NCBI RefSeq assembly: GCF_035222275.1
Contig: NC_085884.1
Coordinates: forward strand, 4,154,001 to 4,218,000
From: Podospora bellae-mahoneyi
Lineage: Eukaryota; Ascomycota; Sordariomycetes; Sordariales; Podosporaceae
Length of the DNA stretch: 64,000 bases
Direction: 5' to 3'
Part shown: positions 1 through 12,095 of the stretch, piece after piece
How the letters are laid out: the number at the start of each line of letters is the position of its first letter
Position numbering within the stretch: the first letter of the stretch is position 1
Notes under the pieces: model-generated
The model's input: only the letters and a program-made list of their open reading frames with translations
What the model was told of the DNA's origin: nothing
Databases searched by the model: none
Program-made: the position numbers and the translations under genes

Positions 1-2541
1 TTGACTACGTCGAGTTGCGCCGCAATTACCTCCCAGTTTGACTTGAGAAAGGCCAAACCTCCATATGTTACCGGAGCTTGGGTTGGATTGCCCTGCTCGT
101 CGGTGGTGAAGGCATTTATCAGCGCAGCTGGGATCGCTGGGCGGCCTGGACGGTCGCGGATAGCTCCCGGTACCAACACACGGCATACTTGTTGCATCCA
201 GCGGCTGTACTGATTCGTGAAGAAGGCAGTGGCAGGAGCATCGTCCCCGGCGGGCAACGGCAACCGAAGGTAAGCAACGTCTGGTCTACCTCTCCCTTTC
301 AACTGTGGCCAGTCCAAGGTGACCTTTCCAACATGGTGTCTGGCTCCCGGCTCCCACTTCCAGGGAATGGGGTCATGTGGACCTGCCACGAAGGGGATCA
401 GCTTCCCAAAGTACGCGCTGTCTCCTGGACGGTATTGCTTGTCGATCTGCTGGCAAAGCCAGTTGAATGCGACGCGGTCCTTGGCAAGGGCACCTACCCC
501 AGCACACTGCACGCGGCAGGCATGCTGGTTGATATCAGCGAGAAATGCGTCCTTCTCCTCTTGCAACTCATAATCCTTGCTGGGATCCATGACGTAGAGG
601 TTGTAAGTCACTCCAGCTCTGCTGTCAAGGCCAAGCAGACGGTCAACGGCGTCCACAAAGCTGTTAAAGATCCCACGACGGAACCAGACAACACCCTGGT
701 ACCCATGAAGCGGGATCATCAGGCTCTTTCCAGGCTGGAAATCAGTTTCCTTGGCGAACTGCTTCTCCAACTGGCCAACCTTGGTTTTAAACGTCGGCGC
801 CCTTTTCTCGTCCAGTGACCATCGATCCGAGGCATTGTCGAGGGTCGACGGCGGTGGGTATTTTGCTAGATTCCTCCACTGCTTACTTTTCGGAGGTTCT
901 TCATCTGCCATGCCACCTCTGATGTGCAGGTCGTCGTCGCTCTCATCCTCTTCCTCTTCCATGTCCCAATCGCCATCCAAACCTCCACCGCGAAGGCCTA
1001 TCTCGTTTGTTTCCATCATGTCGAGATAGGCGTTCACGTCCAAATCACCTTCGCGCGAGGCGAGGTCCTCCAGCGCCACCATGTCCACATCGGAGCCTTC
1101 CTTGGTGCTCTCCTCATCAGACACGAGGTCTTGCTCTTCCCCCATCACCACATCGGACCCACCGTCTGAGCTCACCTCCGCCGCCTCGAACCCTGTCTCC
1201 TCGAGCTCGTCCTCCCACTCATCCTCTTCCAGTTCTTCGAGATCATTCCCACCTCCTCGAAGCCCTGCATCGTCCTGGAGCCGGCGCATCCAGGGCGGCG
1301 GTTTGAGCTGCCAATTCCCCTCGTCATCAGCGTACATATCCAGGTCATTCTCATGATAAGGCCTCCGTTTCATCCCCGCAAGCGACGGGGGCTTCCCTAT
1401 AAAACCAGATGACCTCCCTCTGAACCCAACCGGCCCATCATAGTAAGGCCCATACCGCTTTTCTTCTTTCCTCCTCGTCAACAACAGTCTCCTCCCATCA
1501 CCCATCTTTTTGGGTACTGGCGAGGCGGTGACATTATTCAGGGCTATTTAACATGTCAGTAAGAAACCCCAAAACAAAGGAGGAGGCCGAAAGAAGAAAC
1601 ATACCCTTCGCAGGCTCCGGAATATACTTCTTGAAGTCATTCAAAAAGTAATACGTATCCTCAAAGTATTGCTCCCGAAACTCTTTCGACCCCGGCTCGA
1701 ACATATTGCCCTGCACCTCAGCCCCCGGCGCCGGGATGGGCACCCCAATATAAAACGCCGCCAGCCTCGACGGCAAATCCCACGCCTCATCCTCAGCATC
1801 ATACCCCAACACCTTGCCAATCTGAGGCCTCAACCTCTGATACCCAAGCATATCCGCCGCCTGAATCAGCGCCTCAGCCCGGTTGCTGCTGTACGCGACA
1901 GGGATCAAAGGCCAAATCTTGGCCAGCTGCTGCGTCGTAAAGTTGGCCTCGAGAAACATCCTCAGCGTGGTGTTAACATCCTTCCCATTGACAATCTCCC
2001 TAACAGCATTCCTAAACTGCTTGGTGATATACCCAAACCGGTCCTTTGTCCGCGCATCTGGGTTCAGCCGCGGATCCAGATTGTAATCCTCCCGTTCATG
2101 GTCCGGCATGAACGGGTCGTCGATCCGATAGAACCTGGGCACCTCCCGTTTCCCCACCCAGTCCTTTTCCTGTTCCTTTGCCTCCCTCGCGGCCTCCTCC
2201 ACGTTCCAGAATCTTTCGGGAACCTTGTCAATGTTCTTGACCGACGTGAGCTCGCTCGTGGGATCGAGCGGGTGGTAATCTTTTCTTTCCGCTGCGAGCT
2301 TGTTCCATGCGTAGGGCGAGGTTTTTTTCGCGCTCCGGTGGCCGAACTTGGGTGCTTTCCATTTGCCGTAAACGGGACGTCGATACGGTGGTGTCTTTGC
2401 CGGCGTGTCAGGCCAGGCGCCTGGGGGCTCGGGGGTGGCCATCAGTTTCCAGTCTTGTCGTGTCCCGGCCACCCGCTGCTCAGACGTGTCTGACCAGCCG
2501 GCGTTGAGAAAGTTCCAAATCCTTTGAAACATGTGGGCCAT
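1..2541 (-). CDS. Uncharacterised large acidic protein, 3' end outside window
   Basis: The coding parts are 2541-1605 and 1543-1, joined by a 61-nt intron at 1604-1544 (donor GTATGT, branch ACTGAC, acceptor TAG). The splice is phase 1: AAG-G joins CC-CTG and keeps the frame open to the window edge, so the 335-aa and roughly 500-aa open stretches are one gene. At least 826 residues are visible. The N-terminal third is basic, aromatic and proline-rich. The middle has a long Asp/Glu-rich stretch containing EELEEDEWEDELEE. The last part looks globular. I see no signal peptide, membrane segment or known catalytic motif, and I do not recognise the family. The stop codon lies beyond base 1. The intron is convincing; the function is unknown. 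Confidence 0.75.
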
Positions 2542-3197
2542 CTTGGAAAGGGCTTGGTTGTGGTGACAGTGTGTTTAGGTCGGGTGGTGGTGGGGGAGAA
2601 GGTGAGACGCCGATGGGGCGGGTTGGAAGCTTCATGGAGGTGGAAATATTCGAGGCTTGGGGACAAAGCGTGGTCAGTAAACACGCTGGTGTGTTGTGTG
2701 GGGAGAGCTGCGTGCTATTTTCTTTGTTCTTGGAGTCAAAATACGGACTGGAAATCAGGACCGCCATTGGGTCGAGGGGCAACAAACAAAGGCAACAGGG
2801 CTGCTTGCGAACATGGAAATTCTGCGGATTGTGTCCGGAAGGGGTAATGCAAATAACAAAGGTTTGTGTTGACCTAACATTCAGACTCAATGATGGCGAT
2901 GGGATTGAGTTTTATTGCTGACGGCTGCGCGCCTTTGAGCCTGTCAATCGTTCTTGGGGCGAGTTGCAGAGCAAGCAATGCTTTTTGACCTAACAATGGC
3001 ATTCATTGAGTGATGAGGTTTGGTGCGGGGGGTACTATGTGACCTCTCATCCCTCTGACCTCGATGACGAGATTCGACAACATATCAACTTGCACAAATG
3101 CAATGGTTGTATTCAGTTATATTATACATTATGCCCTCAATCACCCCAACATCTCCTGAGTTGTCGCTCATCAAGTTCGACCATACACCCGCCTCGA
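2542..3197. other. Intergenic, upstream of the large acidic protein gene
   Basis: No supportable gene. It holds the promoter side of the minus-strand gene starting at 2541 and the 3' side of the small secreted protein gene. The open frames here are short and overlap on both strands. Confidence 0.5.
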
Positions 3198-3682
3198 TTA
3201 CCCGCAACGGAACGAGCTGATACGATTATCGAACCTCCCATTCCCATCGCTAAGGTTGGCGTCGTCTTGGTTCTGGTACACCAGCCCCTGGCAGTTGGCG
3301 TGTCTGCAATGATGGTTAGAACAATGTGAACTCCTTTGATTGAGGGCTGGTGCTGTGACTTACTCCCACCACTGGCAATGCCATCCTTTTCCAGAGTGGC
3401 GTATCGAACTGATGACATCGTTCCAGCTGCCAGAGAAGTTTACTGGAGGACTTTGTTAACCCATAGTTACTCAGAGAGAAGGAAGAAAGGCTGCTTACCG
3501 CACTCGTTGCGGCCGCCATAAAAGGTCCGGCATTGACCACCCCACCAGGGGTCCTTGCAGGCATAAACACTGATCTGCTCTTGACCCCCATTCGACTGGG
3601 AGGCCGTGACTGACAGGACGCCAAGTGCCACAAGCACCGCAAGAGACTTGACGTTGAACATCTGGATGGTGTCGAGAGCCAC
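3198..3682 (-). CDS. Small secreted six-cysteine protein, crystallin-like fold candidate
   Basis: Three exons: 3682-3499, 3442-3364 and 3303-3198. Introns are 56 and 60 nt; the second has a clear CTAAC branch. The product is 122 aa from the first Met, or 115 aa from the Met at 3661, which fits a signal peptide better (MFNVKSLAVLVALGVLSVTA). The mature part has six cysteines and motifs such as KDPWWGGQC, WNDVISSI and a C-terminal RISSFRCG. This Gly/aromatic/Cys spacing resembles the beta/gamma-crystallin-like small secreted proteins common in Sordariomycetes; that likeness is inference. Expected to act outside the cell. Splicing keeps all six cysteines in one frame, which supports the exon model. 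No enzymatic motif is seen. Confidence 0.8.
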
Positions 3683-4507
3683 GAGGAAAAGGCTCCAAGG
3701 GTGATGTTCGAGGGTGAAAGAGCAGTAGGTCGTTGTTTGTGAGCCGGGCGGCCTTGTTTTATGTTTTTCCAGGGTCCTTCCCCCCCCCTCCGATCCTTCG
3801 GCGACCCGTCAAGTGATCGGCAGTCATGAAGTTGGGGTCATTCAGATGAGATCCAGGATCATGATCCACTATTCAGGGTCCAAGGTGATCTCCCGAGCTC
3901 CCCTAGACGCTAGTGCTTCCGCCTAGCCGGTATTATCGCATCCTATATTTGATCCTAGATTAGCACGGATATCAGGGTGGCCTCCAGTCATCAACGCGAC
4001 AGGTCCGGATCTGCTTCCCGAGTCTCACGTTCTGTTAGCTGAGGTGAGATGGCAGGGGTCCAATCCAACAGTGGAGTGCAACGGCAACAGCCTCTGAATC
4101 GACAATCTGGTCTGGTGTTGGCTGCCGTTATTCTCGCTGTCTTAGCACGGTCCGTGTTGTTGATCCAGACCGTACTAATGCCTAGCCGTCCTCCAAGTCG
4201 TTTTCCACGTGACACTTGGCTTAGTGTTGATGGCACCCATTGCATGGTTGGCGGTCATTATTTATTTCACATCACTTGCCTGGATGAAGCAGCTACTTTA
4301 CGATATTGGGGTTTGCCCAAAGTGATAGCCTCGATATTTATCCCGTCGAGGTGTCTTGCAAGGAACTGTTGTGGGCTGATTCATATCTTGACAAAATCTT
4401 GTGGTTGGGCTAAACGGAGAACAACGCGAGTTACGATGCCTCCCAGTATATGTACCCAGCAGATGATATGTACACGTCTCATGTCACTAATATACCTTCA
4501 TTACACC
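3683..4507. other. Intergenic with promoter of the small secreted protein
   Basis: No supported gene. A long plus-strand frame from 4049 runs into the antisense of the next gene and is judged spurious. A C-rich run lies near 3781. The minus-strand promoter of the secreted protein should lie at 3683-3850; a weak TATA-like ACATAAAACA is read on that strand near 3758. Confidence 0.45.
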
Positions 4508-5866
4508 CTACTCGATGCAAACCTTCCCTTCAAAGAAGCTTCCATCCCAAGCCTCAGCCACCTCCTCAGCAACCAACCGGTTAATCTCAATCCCCGGGTG
4601 GTAATCATTAAACCACAAGCACGAAACCCCATCCCCATTCCAGCACTTGGCATCCGGCGAGCCATACTCGGTCGGGTTATCCAACGCCTCATTGAACGCA
4701 ACCCCCGTGTCGACAATCTTGATCACCGACCCAGCATTCGCCGTCTGGAAAGTCGCGGCCCGGGAAGCGATAGCAGCGTTGTACTTGGCGATAGCGGCAG
4801 CCTCGGTTTCCTGAGCCCACTCTGTCTCCTCGACCATGACAGGAGTGCGATGAATCGCTTTTCATAAAGTCAGCACAAAATTCTCCGAAGGAACAGGAAA
4901 AAGGAAAACTTACGCGGCACTCCCAAAGCAACAAACTGCCTCGCCCCCGCATCATACAACACCTGCAGCTGCCCAAAATACGTATCCATAATCTCGCTCA
5001 GCAGCTGGTCATACTCCTCCTTCCACCAGCTGTTCCCCACGTCGTTCACGCCGATCCAGATGCCGAAGAGAGCGTTCTCTGCTGTCCAGGGGGCGTAGGA
5101 TGGCTTGGAGGCGATGGTGTCGGTGAACTGCTGGACTTGGTCGATCAAGCTCAGGACGTCCTCTCTCCAGGGCTGGACGAGGGTTGCGTTGGTGGTGGCG
5201 CCGCCGTAGGCGAAGTTGTAAGTGAGGAGGGTGGAGGCGTTGTACTGGGAGGTGAGGAAGCCAACCCAGTTCAGGCCGCCGGAGGCTGTCCAGCCGGGGA
5301 GGGGTGGGTTGCCAAAGGGGTTGGAGGGCGAGGGTTTGGTGGAGAGGGGGTCGAAGCCTGTTTGGGAGTACGAGTCGCCGCTGAGGAGTGGTGTTAATCT
5401 CCATCGAGCTGAAAGGAGGCAACAGGGGCAACATGGAGGAGCTTACAAGTTGATGAAGTACTTGGCGGCGGAGGTTGGGCTGGAGGATGGGGCGGCACTT
5501 GTGCTGGTCGACTGGACAGAGCTGGTCCTGGTGCTGGTGGTAGGGACGACTGTCGGGGAGGCAGTGGTGCTTGTTGTCTGAGAGCCTGGCACACACTGGT
5601 CTTGATGGTTGTCAGTCGCAATGCTATGGGAGCTATCTGTTGTCAGGAACAGGATTGGGAGACGTACGATACCAGTCGTTGTAAGCAGTGCAAACAGCAC
5701 CAGAAACGCACACCTTCGACCCCTGATATCCAATCCCACCACACTGTCCCCAAAGGTTCACAGGATTTTGACGTCTAGTAACAGCAGCTAACCCGGGCGC
5801 CGCACTCAACAGAGCCACCAAACCGGCCTTGACAATTTGACCACCCATTATTTCTTCGGTTCTCAA
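4508..5866 (-). CDS. CBM1-linked CE16 acetylesterase (SGNH/GDSL hydrolase)
   Basis: Four exons: 5866-5668, 5600-5447, 5380-4914 and 4857-4508, giving 389 aa; introns are 67, 66 and 56 nt. Order of parts: signal peptide (start 5866 or 5848), a fungal cellulose-binding CBM1 with QCGGIGYQG and final WYHQC, a Ser/Thr/Pro linker, then an SGNH esterase. Block I reads FGDSY and block III IGVND; the terminal block reads WFNDYHPG. Splicing rebuilds both the last CBM1 cysteine and the nucleophile block exactly. CE16 enzymes release acetyl groups from xylo-oligosaccharides; here the CBM1 would hold the enzyme on plant cell wall. Odd point: in the last block the residue three before His is Asn, with Asp two before His. 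It lies upstream of three more xylan-debranching genes. Secreted. Confidence 0.9.
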
Positions 5867-6469
5867 CAGGGGACAGAGAAGACGAGGCTCGAACTGAGAT
5901 GAGATCAGCTGGAGAACAACAGGATCCTGATCAAAGCAACAACGGGAGATCGCACCTTATATTAACTCTTTCCCGCCCTGTCATTATCCCAAATATGGCC
6001 TGGTTCCGGTTCACCGGGCTCATGGTGGTAAAAACACCCCATCGCACGTGTTCGGCTGTGGGAAGGGTGTAAGATGATTGGTGGATTCATGCTGAGCAAG
6101 GGGTAAAGTGGAGGTCCCGAATGCAGGAGGGCGGAGGGAAGAGATGCGGAATACCACCCCGAACAGCCGAATGTCTTGAAAACACGAGGTGATGTTGCCA
6201 TGAACAGGCGGGCGGTGGAGGAGGCAGCTCCATCAGGGTAAGGTAGTAGGCTAAAGCTTGCTTCCCGAGGTTATCGACAGGGATCGAAACTTGGTTCGGG
6301 AGCAGCGGTGCATGGCCGGTCGAGATGTTGTGAATCTTTGAGTGTGACGACCTGTACGTCAGACATATTAGCAGATCATGTCTCCAGTCAGGTCTGGACA
6401 CTCCTGAAGAACTTCGAGCACAGCATTTTTGGCTGCAACTACAGTTTTATAAGACCGTACGCTCATGCA
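5867..6469. other. Intergenic, promoter side of the CE16 gene
   Basis: No gene recognised. It contains the promoter region of the CE16 gene and the 3' flank of the ankyrin relic. Confidence 0.45.
5955..5961 (-). promoter_or_regulatory. TATA-like element of the CE16 gene
   Basis: TATAAGG read on the minus strand, about 90 nt upstream of the start at 5866. Spacing fits a fungal TATA box. Seen by eye only. Confidence 0.45.
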
Positions 6470-6941
6470 TCAACAACCCTCAGAACTTTCTTTCACCACA
6501 TCAACACAAGATCGATCCCGTTGATCGCGAGCGCGCACATCAGAACCCTGCTGCAAAGGAAACGAATGGCTTCCAGCAAACAACAATGCTTCCTACGGGC
6601 ATCAGCAGGGGAGTTGCACCCTTTTGGTTTCGTGCGTCGATTATTGCACCATGTGCCAACAGCTTTTGAAATAGACGCTTTCGAGTGATACCGCCAAACC
6701 TCAACTTGTCCGTACTATCTAGCGACAAGTCCAAAATTGAAAGGCTTGAAGAGAGGCGGCTCATTGGTGGACTTGTTGAAGAAGCCGTTTCTGACTCCTC
6801 AGTATAAATCTCGCAGGCACTGTGAAGTGCTACATTTCCGACCGAGTCTGCCAAGTTGATGTCTGGGCCTCTCCTAAGGAGCAAATCCAGGATGGACAGG
6901 GCGCTTCCCCTGTTATGGTACGCCGTAGTATTCTCAAAGTG
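6470..6941 (-). pseudogene. Ankyrin-repeat gene fragment
   Basis: The minus strand encodes ankyrin-like units: LLLRRGPDINLADSVGNVAL, then LLAHGAIIDARNQKGATPLL, then GSDVRARDQ in another frame. The left and right pieces differ in frame near 6560, so a one-base shift is needed for continuity. A TTGTAG just before 6941 could be an intron acceptor, but no upstream exon was found. Such repeats mediate protein binding in fungal NLR and other proteins. The remnant is isolated and appears non-functional. A short, badly split ankyrin gene is possible but less likely. Confidence 0.55.
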
Positions 6942-7780
6942 CTACAACGAACTGAATCCTCCACGGCCGTGCAGGCCCAGAATATAACCTAAGGGAGCAA
7001 CCAGAATGGTGGCCTCACATACCCTAAGGCACAGTGTATACTGTGACAACCCCGAGGCCATCGTGACCGTGACTCTACCAAATCCTTCCGAATTACTTGA
7101 TGCAGTAAAGGAGCACGGAGTGATGGCAGCTCCCGTTCATATGTCATGGCGTCGATATCGGGAGGCACCACCAAACCTTTATATGACCTCGTCCTTTGGG
7201 GGCCTTTCAAACAAGCCGGCCTTTGTCTTGCTCTGCCTCAGCGAAAACCGAACCCAAGTTGATTTCGTAGAAAACAGGCACATGGTCTGGTATCACCGGA
7301 GTCTCATACGTGTAATCAAATTGGGAGGTGCCTGGTTGCAGATTGTGTTGTATTACACTTGCCTGATACCATTACCTCAACAGATTAGGATGCAGCCTTC
7401 ACCAGCCTTTCAAATAGGTTTGCAAGGTTTAAGCCAGGTAGTAATTTGAGGCACAGCCTCGGGTATAACGGCGACCCATCACAGTTGGGGACGATATGCA
7501 GCATGAATGGAACAGTATCCCAAACAGTGATATCAGAGCAGGATTTTGGGGTAACCATCGGGAAATCACCCACATGTAAGCAGGGTATCCCATATCCGTA
7601 CGTGTTCATGTATACCCGGTGGCATCATCAGGCGATGTATATTATACAGTGCGTGGAAATTGTGCGTAACAGACAGAGCTCTCCAGCCCATCAGCAGATG
7701 GCCCCCCGTTCTATGGTGGCGAGGTGCTGGTTTTCCTTCCCCGACATGCACGAGGCGTCCTTTTACCACATACCTACCAG
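6942..7780. other. Intergenic stretch between two gene relics
   Basis: Several overlapping short open frames, none with recognisable protein character. I see nothing to annotate. Confidence 0.4.
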
Positions 7781-9495
7781 ATGGCTGAACCTGAAGCCAG
7801 AACTGGGGGATCGAATTGTCCAAATGGTGTCACGGCATCTTTCCAACGTCTATTCAAATTGCTATGGACCACCATAGCGTTGATCTCGCACGCCATCCTG
7901 TACATCACTCTTACACTCGTGATGCTGCTCGTTGTGGACAATTACAAAGCCTACGATGGCGCTGATACAACCACGGACACAGCCTCACAAACAGAGTCAA
8001 GGCTTCGTTCAGACGACATCATCACCGCTGTTTCCGCGTCTACTGTTGCGGTTCAATGGGCCGCCGGCGTCTGGGTGACGAACGTTCTCACCAAAAGCGG
8101 GTATATCGTATGGATGAAGACTCGACAAACCCACAGCAAGGAGAAAATCATCGACAAAATCCGATGGGCCATGGAATATTGATTTCCCATCAAACTAGGT
8201 CTCCGAACAGATTACAATTTGATTCGAATATCACCATTTCTCGTTCTCCCAGCGCTCCTAGCATCACCCATCCTTGAGGGTGCCTTGAGCTGGAAATCTT
8301 CTTCTGAAGCAGCTGGCTCTGCCACAGCCAGATCAGGGAATCCAGAATCACAATTCTACAATTGGAACTTCATCACATCTGCCGAGGGCAAGGTGGGACA
8401 TGGCCTTATTTGGAACGCAGCATCACTTGCTGGCATTGCTTGGGAGAACGGAACATCAGCATGCACAGACCTGAAAGAAACCAAGAGCCAGAAGTGCCGC
8501 CATGTCACAACGCACGACCAGTTCCCAGCTGGGACAAAGCTACACAACGTTACCATTCCCTGAATTGTTGTCCACAGCATATCCTGGCCGAAGAAGCCCA
8601 TGCCGCAGACGTGGAAAACGTCCTTAACAATTCCGAGGTCATCACCGCAGCAGGCCGACCCCCCATTCTTCGAACTCAACCTAGCACAGTACTAGTATTT
8701 GATCCAACTAACAAGACGCTGCCAACGCCGCCCGTCATGACGGCCGGAAATGGCAACTTCAACATCACCAGGGAAACGGTCTACGTCGACCAACCACCCT
8801 ACCCAGCGCCCTTTATCTGGGCCTGTTCCATGAGGGCCATCGTTTATCTTACACAGCACGTGGCTTTCCCTCCATATGTCGTGGATGTATTTGGGGTTGA
8901 GGAGCCGAACAATGAAGTTGCACTCGGAGCAACAGTCGTCTGGGCAAAGGGAGAAGTGAAGCCTCAGCAGACTTTCACTTATCTCGAGATCAACTTCACC
9001 GCTGGCATCACTAACCCTGCTACAGGCACATACGTGAAGCAGAATGTCATTGAAGCGGATGACAACGACCTGGACGGAAAAGATATTGTGGAAGGGCCAT
9101 GGGTTAGAGAGGCACTATATCTGACTTCCGATATCATGTCCTGTTTGGCCATTTCGAACTCAACTGGAATATCCTCGTGGCAGAGCTTGGAGCATTACAC
9201 AGAAACCATGATTCGGTTCTCGTACATGGCAGCCTGGAGTCTGCTGCAGAGGAGCTATGAGCCGAACAGCACATTACTCACCGTAGATTTGTACGAGGCG
9301 AGGATACAGGCCGTTGTTTCACAGTGAAGGGTCATCAGTTGGCTCGGGATTAATGTGGCCTTTTCACTGTCTTGGATCACGGTCACAGTATTAATGAAAA
9401 GAAGCAAAGAGTTGGCGGGGTTTAACACAGTTCCTGATTTTATCTTGTGGTTGTATACCCACTTTGAACATCTCCCAGAGCAAGAAAATACATGA
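7781..9495 (+). pseudogene. Degenerate fungal multi-pass membrane protein gene
   Basis: The reading frame encodes a membrane protein of about 570 aa with helices near the N-terminus (LISHAILYITLTLVMLLVV), a second at SASTVAVQWAAGVWV, a third at FLVLPALLASPIL, a large Asn-glycosylated outer region and a last helix (WLGINVAFSLSWITVTVLM). It is interrupted by in-frame TGA codons at 8180-8182, 8561-8563 and 9325-9327, and by a frame change near 8590. Protein character continues across each break: SISWP runs on to EEAHAADVENVLNN after the shift, and the final helix follows the last TGA. Introns of normal size cannot explain them. At least two TGA could come from CGA by C-to-T change, as repeat-induced point mutation would do. 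I do not recognise the family by name. Confidence 0.65.
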
Positions 9496-10543
9496 GTAAG
9501 TAAAGCATGAGATCTATATCAATACCCATGCCACCATCAAGCGACCGAACCGCATGAACGTGGGTAGGTATTCTGATCCGTTACCTAACCGGAAACTCAG
9601 GGACTTAATCCCGATACCTTAGCCCTACCACCCATCGTCACAACAGCCTTCATGCAGCCGCATTATAACCCCCAAGAGCAACAGAGAGCGAAGAGCCCCA
9701 TCAGCAGTGAATTCTTCGGTTATTTGGACCCTGTGATAGGCGCATGTAAACCCAACCGATCTCAGCGCCCGGACCAAAGAGCGACTCGGACAATTGCGCC
9801 ATATTGGTGAATACAAAGCTTCGGCAACATGTATTTGTTGTTACCCACCAAGAGTTACACAAGGTTGGCCACATGCTGTGATGGTTGTCCTGATAGCTTT
9901 TGCGATAGTGTAATATTTTGGGAGGCGGAAAAAGAAGGCTTTATAAGCAACACTATACTGCTGAGACACCACAGCTGTACCTGTGCGTCATCACTGGGTT
10001 CGTCATCATGCCTAACAAAAAAGGAGACAAATAAATAGTCGCTCAGATACCAGGTACTAAGAGCTGGGGCTTCATGCCTGTCCTCGAGGACGAAACAACA
10101 ATAGCAAACTTCATATTCATCACTGGAGTACCACTATCCACGAAATCAACATTCTTTGATACCTGGTATCAAGGCTCCTGAACATTGTCAAAACATGCAT
10201 TCGGAGCCAGATGAAATCTTGGTTTTTACCTAGGTAAACATTTTTACTTGAGTTAGTATTCTCATGCTTCATAACCTCACGCTGGGTTATGCAGTGCTCC
10301 ACTAGATTATGAAGGAAATGAATCATAATGAATCACAATGAATCATGCCTGGATTTCTTCCGGGCAGCCAATCATCTTGAAGGTAGCATTGACACTAAAA
10401 AGCTCATGTGGAGGGCAACATGGAACTCTATGGTGGATCTATGCTCATCCATCCTCCAATGGCACATAAAGTCGTGATGATGTTGCTGTTTTTCTCATTC
10501 CCATGCAGCCAGCCGTCACTACAGACTCGCATGAACCCACGGC
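9496..10543. other. AT-rich intergenic region
   Basis: No gene recognised. At 10318-10346 there are three imperfect copies of a 10-bp unit close to AATGAATCAT. The right end is the promoter region of the P450 gene. Confidence 0.45.
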
Positions 10544-12095
10544 ATGCTGACCCAGCTGTTCATTTGGACGGCTGCTGCCATTTTAGTCGGCGCGTTCCTC
10601 CTACGCCCCAAACGAACCCCCTTCCCTATCGTCAACAAATATCCCTATGATTTTCTCGGTCGCAGAGCAGCACGTGAAGCTCAGCAGAACGCCCGGAAAC
10701 TCATCACCGAAGGCCTCGCAAAATACCAAGGCCCCATCACCATCGATCTTCTCCATGGACAAAAAATCATCCTACCAGCTTCGTCAGCTGGTTGGGTGAA
10801 ATCCAACAAGGATCTCGATCACAAGCAGCTTGTCAAGGACGACTACTTCGCCGGTGTTCCCGGATTTGAGGCCCAGTCTGTGCTGCATGGAGATGATGAA
10901 ACTGCCAAGCGCCTCATCACGACCAAAATGGGCCAAAACGACAGCACGATGGGTGCAATGAATGACAGTCTTGCACGCGCCTTCCGGGTCCATTGGGGTG
11001 AGGATAAGGAGTGGCATTCCATCAACTGGCATGGAGACACAATGGGCATCATCGCCCGCGCGGCGTCGTCGGTTTTCGTGGGTCCCGAGCTGGGCGATGA
11101 TCCCACTTGGCTGTGTCTTATTCAGGGCTATGTGATGTCCTACTTCATGGCTGTGTACGACTTGCATGCGTACCCGCCTTGGTCGAGGTCCATTGTTCAT
11201 TGGTATCTTCCCAATGCCAAAGCCTGCCGGAATATGGTGCCCCAAGCGCGCGCCATTGTCAATGGTGTCCTTCGGAAACGACAAGAAGAGACAGAGCGGG
11301 CGATGAAGGAAGGAAGCAGTGCACCGGAGTACAATGATGCACTTGCATGGGCTCAGGCTTCCTCGAACGGAAAGATTGAACCAGGAGACCTGCAACTCTC
11401 TTTGGCCATGGCCGCTCTCTTCACCACAACGGAGTTGTTCCGGACGATTTTGATCGACATTGTCCGTCACCCAGAGCTTGTTGAGCCACTCAGAGAGGAG
11501 GTTTCGGAACAAATCTCGAAACACGGAATCTCGGTGGCTGCTACCAACAACATGCTGTTGCTTGACAGCTTCATGAAGGAGTCGCAGAGGTTGAGCGCCG
11601 GCTTAGGTTTGTACTCCTACTGTCATTCCCATTACCGAAAGCTAACCTCGTCATGCAGTCGTCCTCGAACGTGCAGTGCTCAGAGACACAGCCCTCCCAG
11701 ATGGCAGGATTTTACCGCGTGGTTCCCAGATCGTGGTTGACTCGACCAACATTTGCGATCCCGCTTTTTACCCCAACCCAGACCAGTTCGACGGATACCG
11801 GTTTTTGCGCAAACGTGAAGCCGGTGACACAACCAGTCAGTTTGTCCAAAGCAGCCAGGACTTTTATGTGTTTGGGGGAGGCCGGCATGTTTGTCCTGGA
11901 CGGTTCTTCGCCGGCATTGAACTGAAGCTCGCACTGGCTCATATCCTCTTGAAGTACGACATGCGCTTCGCAGAAGGTTGTGATCCCAAGCCCATAATGA
12001 ATGGCTTTTATGCGATGGTTGATCCGACTGTTCAGCTCGAGGTGAGGAGGAGGAGAGATGGCGCGGTGGTGAATATTTTGGGTGAAAAGTTGTGA
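10544..12095 (+). CDS. Cytochrome P450 monooxygenase
   Basis: Two exons (10544-11606 and 11659-12095) around a 52-nt intron ending CATGCAG, giving 499 aa. An N-terminal membrane anchor (LFIWTAAAILVGAFLL) places it in the ER. The K-helix ExxR is ESQR at about 346-349. The heme-binding loop FGGGRHVCPG has its cysteine ligand near 433. The I-helix region (SLAMAALFTT) lacks the usual acidic residue before Thr, as in some fungal P450s of unusual chemistry. Fungal class II enzymes of this kind oxidise small molecules with electrons from P450 reductase; the substrate here is unknown. No biosynthetic partner is adjacent: both neighbours are gene-poor stretches. The start ATG at 10544 directly precedes the anchor. 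Confidence 0.9.

Noticed and set aside
78-818. Long plus-strand open frame (246 codons)
   Set aside because: It is antisense to the large acidic protein, whose own frame is continuous to the window edge and has better protein character.
1669-2493. 274-codon plus-strand frame
   Set aside because: Antisense shadow of the same gene; Arg/Pro/Leu-rich with no defined domain.
4049-4867. 272-codon plus-strand frame
   Set aside because: Its right half is antisense to the CE16 exon, and its left half has no start context or protein character.
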